Shown here: piece by piece, positions 59,576 to 64,000 of the stretch
How the letters are laid out: each line of letters starts with the position of its first letter
Numbering within the stretch: the first letter of the stretch is position 1
Origin: Mytilus trossulus
Taxonomy: Eukaryota; Mollusca; Bivalvia; Mytilida; Mytilidae
Length of the DNA stretch: 64,000 bases
Direction of reading: 5' to 3'
Assembly: GCF_036588685.1 (NCBI RefSeq)
Contig: NC_086375.1
Location: forward strand, 11,525,916-11,589,915
The notes under the pieces: model-generated
What the model was told of the DNA's origin: nothing
The model's database searches: none
What the model saw: the letters and a program-made list of their open reading frames with translations, nothing else
Program-made: the position numbers and the translations under genes

Positions 59576-61623
59576 AGCAAGTACCCGTTTGAAATATTAC
59601 AACTTCATATATCATCAATGCACAACCTCCACGGATGCCACTGCTGCTCTAAGGCCTGCTAAACATTATTGAGTACTTGGGTTCATTCACCGGTGTTGAT
59701 GGGGTTTGTATTGCCTAATATTTCGTTTTCTTGATATATGTATTATGCACATGTATAACTTTAAAAAAAAAGACATCAAACAACTTTAAACTGATGCACA
59801 CTTGCCAATAAATCAAATATTCATAATACCAAATGACAAATTTCACATTTTCATGATTTTGGATTCATTTATTTTTCATTCAGCTAGTTTTTTGCGTAGA
59901 TTCTTGATTTTTAAACTTCTGTTGAGCGTTTAAACACACATATTTATTTTCAAAAACAAAAAAAATTGCGGTTAACTTTTACCTACGAAATCATTGTTGA
60001 AGGCCACACAGTGATATATAGCTGCCTCCAACAAGTGCGTGTTAGTGAAAAATAGATGTCTATACATCTATAAAACACAAGTTAGCCATCTCGTAATTTT
60101 GACAAATGAAACATGTCGCGAATTTATTTATTTTTTACGATTCTTTGGTCACTTATCCTGCTTTATGATCAAAGATAATTAGATGCCAATATCAAAATTG
60201 GAAAACCGTAAAGGCCAACATTTTCCATAAAGTAAATAGAGTTACTTTTCTTTTGATATATTTAAAGTTAAAACTTTAAAGTTTTTATGCGAATATTATT
60301 TTACAATCATATATTTCTTTACAAGTGGGACATTGCCTTTTTACTACAATTGTTGAAAAGCTGAAATATTTGGATCTTTGATGCAGACCATTAATTTAAA
60401 AAAAATACAAATTATTGGATACCAGTATCACACCTAAATCAACTTTTCACACAAAAGCAAATAGAGTTACCTTTCTTTTTATATAACAAATTTTAACCGG
60501 AGAATATTTTTACAATCGTTCAGCTTGTGCTAATTCAACAGTGCTTTCTTAGAACCAATAAAAGAACTTGTCTAAATGTATGACATTTGTTATAAACAAT
60601 TTTCGCTCTATGACTTTGACTGTCCCTTCAGAATCTTTCGCCCCTCTTTGATGCAGACAATGTCTTTCCTCTTTTAGTATTGGATTGCTGTCTTACAACC
60701 ATTAAATAAAGGCAACAGTAGTATACCGCTGTTCAAAACGCATAAATCCATGGACAAAAAACAAAATCGGGGTATCAAACTAAAACCGAGGGAAACGCAT
60801 TAAATATAAGAGGAGAACAACGACATAACACCGAAACGAAACACACACGGAAACGGACCAAGCATCAGACAAAACACCACGAGAATAAACCTTTTCTCAT
60901 ACATTTTAAAATGTGTTATTAATAGCTTACTATTCAACATTATGTTTTACACAAATAAAGGAAACGTAAAGGTATATGGCAATGTGATAGCAACGAAACA
61001 ACAAATTAAACAATACACGAATACAGTTGTAAATAAAATTAATAAAGATAAGAAAGATATGCCGCTTACATCAACTGTTTTTACGGACAACACACATTTA
61101 GAATTAAAAATGGACAATCATTGAATATAATTTCGGTTAGTGCTTTTGATATTTGAATAGTTACATATATCAGGATAAAAGGAAATACCATTATTGAAAG
61201 ACCCATTATCGCTAATCATGATTGTCTACCTTCAGAAAAGTTAATATTCGGGAACCAGCTATTTTATTCCTGAATATTTTCTCAAAAGCATGTTTCCATT
61301 TCTTCTCGACCGCTCAATTGTGATAGGGGGTAATGCATGACTATGTCATGAAATCTGGCAGATATGTGATAAGGTATTATACTTATTAATTTTCCAAATT
61401 AAGAGACCAAAAAGCTGCATTATCATACTGTCTTCTTTGAAGCGAATGGTAATTTTAACTCAAATTGTTGAGCGGACGTTTTCCAAAGAGCACACTACTA
61501 GCTACTTATATCCAATTTGGTGTTGAAACTCAAATAGGATAGAGCATACTCATCATAGAAAATATACTTCATTTGCAATATAATTTGATATGAATAATGA
61601 CGCCTATTTTTTCTTTTATTTAG
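59576..61623. other. Intergenic DNA with an unassigned small frame
   Basis: A 60-codon plus-strand frame at 60942-61124 (MFYTNKGNVKVYG at its start) is Lys- and Asn-rich and precedes the orphan exon at 61624. I found no convincing donor linking the two. The 60711-60870 segment is a dispersed repeat. The rest shows nothing. Confidence 0.3.
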
Positions 61624-61767
61624 AAAAAAGGTCTATACGTAGAAGGCAAACGTGCACATAGCATACATTTTCACAACCAGGAGACTGCAATTGGTATTTC
61701 GGAGAAGAAAGATAAAGACAAAGTTCAGCTGAATAATCCAAAGGGCAAACAAATGTATTTACGTTAA
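61624..61767 (+). CDS. Orphan terminal coding exon, unknown protein
   Basis: After the acceptor TTTCTTTTATTTAG, an open frame of 47 codons ends in TAA at 61765-61767. It reads KKGLYVEGKRAHSIHF, then HNQETAIGISEKKDKD and KVQLNNPKGKQMYLR. The exon is less AT-rich than its surroundings and has a protein-like composition. The start phase is assumed to be 0. The upstream exon was not found; the 60942-61124 frame is a candidate. No family is recognised. Confidence 0.3.
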   Translation, partial: KKGLYVEGKRAHSIHFHNQETAIGISEKKDKDKVQLNNPKGKQMYLR

Positions 61768-62099
61768 GTCAGCGTTTGATGTAAAAATTCAAATGGATTT
61801 AAACGGTGGATTTAAGTGGAATCTGAAATTCAAAGTTTAACAAATTAATGCATTATTCTATTGTCTTTTTAAGTCTTGGCATTTTGTTTTTGCAAAAGTA
61901 TGTATTTTTGTAGTTTTATTCATTTTTTATTTGAAGGAATTGACATTTTCAACACGATTATATAATACAAATGTGCTTTGCACGTATAAGCCAAATAGCA
62001 TTCAGTTAATAAAACCACTGGTAAATATAAAAGTGATCTTAACCTTTATCGTAAACCTAATTTAGTTTTTTTGCCCTTAAGAAATTAATTGAAATATAG

Positions 62100-64000
62100 C
62101 ATAACATTAAATGACAGCAGTTAATCGGAAAACTCAGACATAATCTTTCTGGTGGTTCAATTAAGGCTTAAAGCTTGCATGTCAGTAACTGCTAGTAGTC
62201 CTTTGTTAATTTATGTAGCTTTGTCTTTTACTAAGTTTCTTTTGTTACCTATTCTGACATCGGACTAGGACTTCTTTTTAAACTGAGTTTTACTGTGCGT
62301 TTTGCTATGTTTTTCTTTATACTAAATTTGATATAGGCATAGGGGAGGGTTGAGATCTCACAATACCTGTTTAACCCCGACTAATTTTTTGCGCCTGTCC
62401 GGAGCCTCTGTTCTTTTTTAGTCTTTATGATTTTAAAGTAATTTAAGTTCATTCATATGTTTTTAAGTTATGTGTGACGTTCATTTTCACTGAATTAGTA
62501 CACAATTTCACTTAGGGGCCATCTTAGGACCGCCTCTGAGTGCGGGATATTCTCGTTGCGTTAAAGACTCATTTGTGGCCTTCGGCTGTTGTCTGTATTT
62601 TGATCAGGTTGTTGTCTCTTCGACATATTCCCAATTAAAATTCTCAATTTTATATAAAAATGAGATATGCTTTCCACATGAAGATAGTAGAATAAACTAT
62701 TTTTGGAAAATAAAAAAAATCTCTAGATGCTTTTGATAAAACCATGCTTTAAATGGTCATGTTATTTCGGTTGACAGTTTAGCATCTCTTTACACAACAC
62801 TTCTGCACAATATTTTCAAACAAAGGTTTTCCTATGTAATTAAATGGTCGTTAAAAACCCAACTGTATCTGCTGAACCAGGTTTACATGCTAGATTTACC
62901 TACTGAAAGAGGTGTGATTAGGTGATAAAAGCTGAACATTTTCTCTTTGACAACTGTTATGAACGTTTCGGGAATCAAGTTTATCGAAAGGTGTAGGTAT
63001 TCCTATGGGCACCAATTGTATCCCTTTAATAGCGGACTTGTTTCTGTAATGTTATAAATCAGAGTTTATGACCAAAAATTTATATTTTGTTTTCTTTTTT
63101 GTTTCAACCAACTATAAACAACGTGATTTTTCTACATTGTGCTAGATACATTTTGATGTAAGTGCCTTACAAACAACGCGATATCGTTTCTCAAACCTCT
63201 TTCCAAACTATTTACATCAATTTTATTGGCTATAAAAATCGAGCTTCACAGTTTCTGTAAACCTATCTACTCTAAAGGAATTGTTAATCAGATATGTCTA
63301 CAAAAAGATCTGTTAAGTATATACATTTAGTATTAAAATAAGGAAATGTGGTATGATAGCCAATGCGACAACTACAAGTGCCTACAAAAAGTTCAAATGA
63401 ATTGGATGTAAGCAATTACGGGCAATCCATACCGTATGGTTGGTCATAAAAGGTCCCGACATAAAAAAAAAAAATGAAACAATTCAAGTGAGAAAAGAAA
63501 GGGACTAATTCATAACATAACAATTTACAAAAAAAACCAAAAATATGAAAGACATGAACCAAAGACAACCGCTGAACAACAGGTTCCTGACTTCTGACAG
63601 TATTATAAAGTATGTGGTGGGGTTGAAAATTTTGGTCAGTGCTCAACCTTCCCCTAACCTTGGACAGGAGTGTGGCAGTTTAACATAAGATAAACAATGA
63701 AAATCAGTTTATAAAGTCATCAAATTGATACACAAATCGGATATGTACACTTCGTCGTCACTCCAATCATGTTCCCTTTTCACAAATGTGACGTACCGAA
63801 TAAGACTATTTACCGGGTTTGTAATAACATGAGAAACACATGTGCAGCAGGATCTGTTTACCCTTCCAGTGCCTCTGAGATCACCCCAAGTGTTTGATGG
63901 ATTTCGTGTTGCTAAGTCGTAAGTTTTTTACGTTTTGTCTTGTGTTCTATTATTTATCTGTCTTTTTTCTTTTTTAAGCTATGGGGTTGTCAGTTACTTT
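62100..64000 (+). mobile_element. Mosaic of Penelope-like tail, RT scrap and dispersed repeats
   Basis: At 62100-62650 is a copy of the tail found after the 41.6 kb RT fragment (ACATCGGACTAGGACTTC, GTCTCTTCGACATATTCCC). At about 62950-63060 a short RT scrap encodes a degraded GIPMGTNC block followed by a stop. At 63335-63665 is a copy of the GTGGTATGATNGCCAATG family. From 63740 to the window end is another Penelope-like tail. No intact gene is present. Confidence 0.5.

Overview
The window is animal nuclear DNA, AT-rich and full of interspersed repeats, with genes broken into many short exons by GT-AG introns. The repeat families and the RT fragments of a Penelope-like type look like those of a marine bivalve, most probably a mussel (Mytilus or a relative). 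The species assignment is inference from recalled repeat and protein similarity.

Four genes can be reconstructed exon by exon with all reading phases closing. (1) SETD3, minus strand, 7244-21414: 15 coding exons, 510 aa, the actin-histidine methyltransferase. (2) CCNK (cyclin K), plus strand, 24158-32317: 8 coding exons, 532 aa, the CDK12/13 partner. These two are head to head, as I recall them being on human chromosome 14. Each carries one intron with minor-spliceosome (U12) signals: AT-AC in SETD3 and GT-AG in CCNK. (3) An atypical Arf-family GTPase, minus strand, 36083-40076: 4 exons, 184 aa, with a dual-lipidation N-terminus but no switch II glutamine. (4) TMEM86 (lysoplasmalogenase family), plus strand, one coding exon at 50134-50829. 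Two small phase-compatible exons (40195-40244 and 46738-46821) lie upstream of TMEM86. They would make a 48-codon upstream ORF whose stop overlaps the TMEM86 initiator methionines, starting 118 bp from the Arf start codon on the other strand.

Layout: 1-7.2 kb holds repeats, a 30-32 bp minisatellite and the probable SETD3 3' UTR. 7.2-21.4 kb is SETD3, its introns loaded with inverted-repeat elements and a SINE. 21.4-24.2 kb is the shared SETD3/CCNK promoter region, rearranged by a long inverted repeat. 24.2-33 kb is CCNK. 33-36 kb is nested repeats. 36-40.1 kb is the Arf gene, with a non-LTR fragment in its first intron. 40.2-50.8 kb is the TMEM86 locus with two decayed Penelope-like RT copies in its putative long first intron. 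50.8-64 kb is repeat-dominated, with no recognisable complete gene and one convincing orphan terminal exon at 61624-61767.

No tRNA, rRNA or CRISPR was seen. Most other open frames are chance or repeat-derived. Splice coordinates were read by eye and need transcript support.
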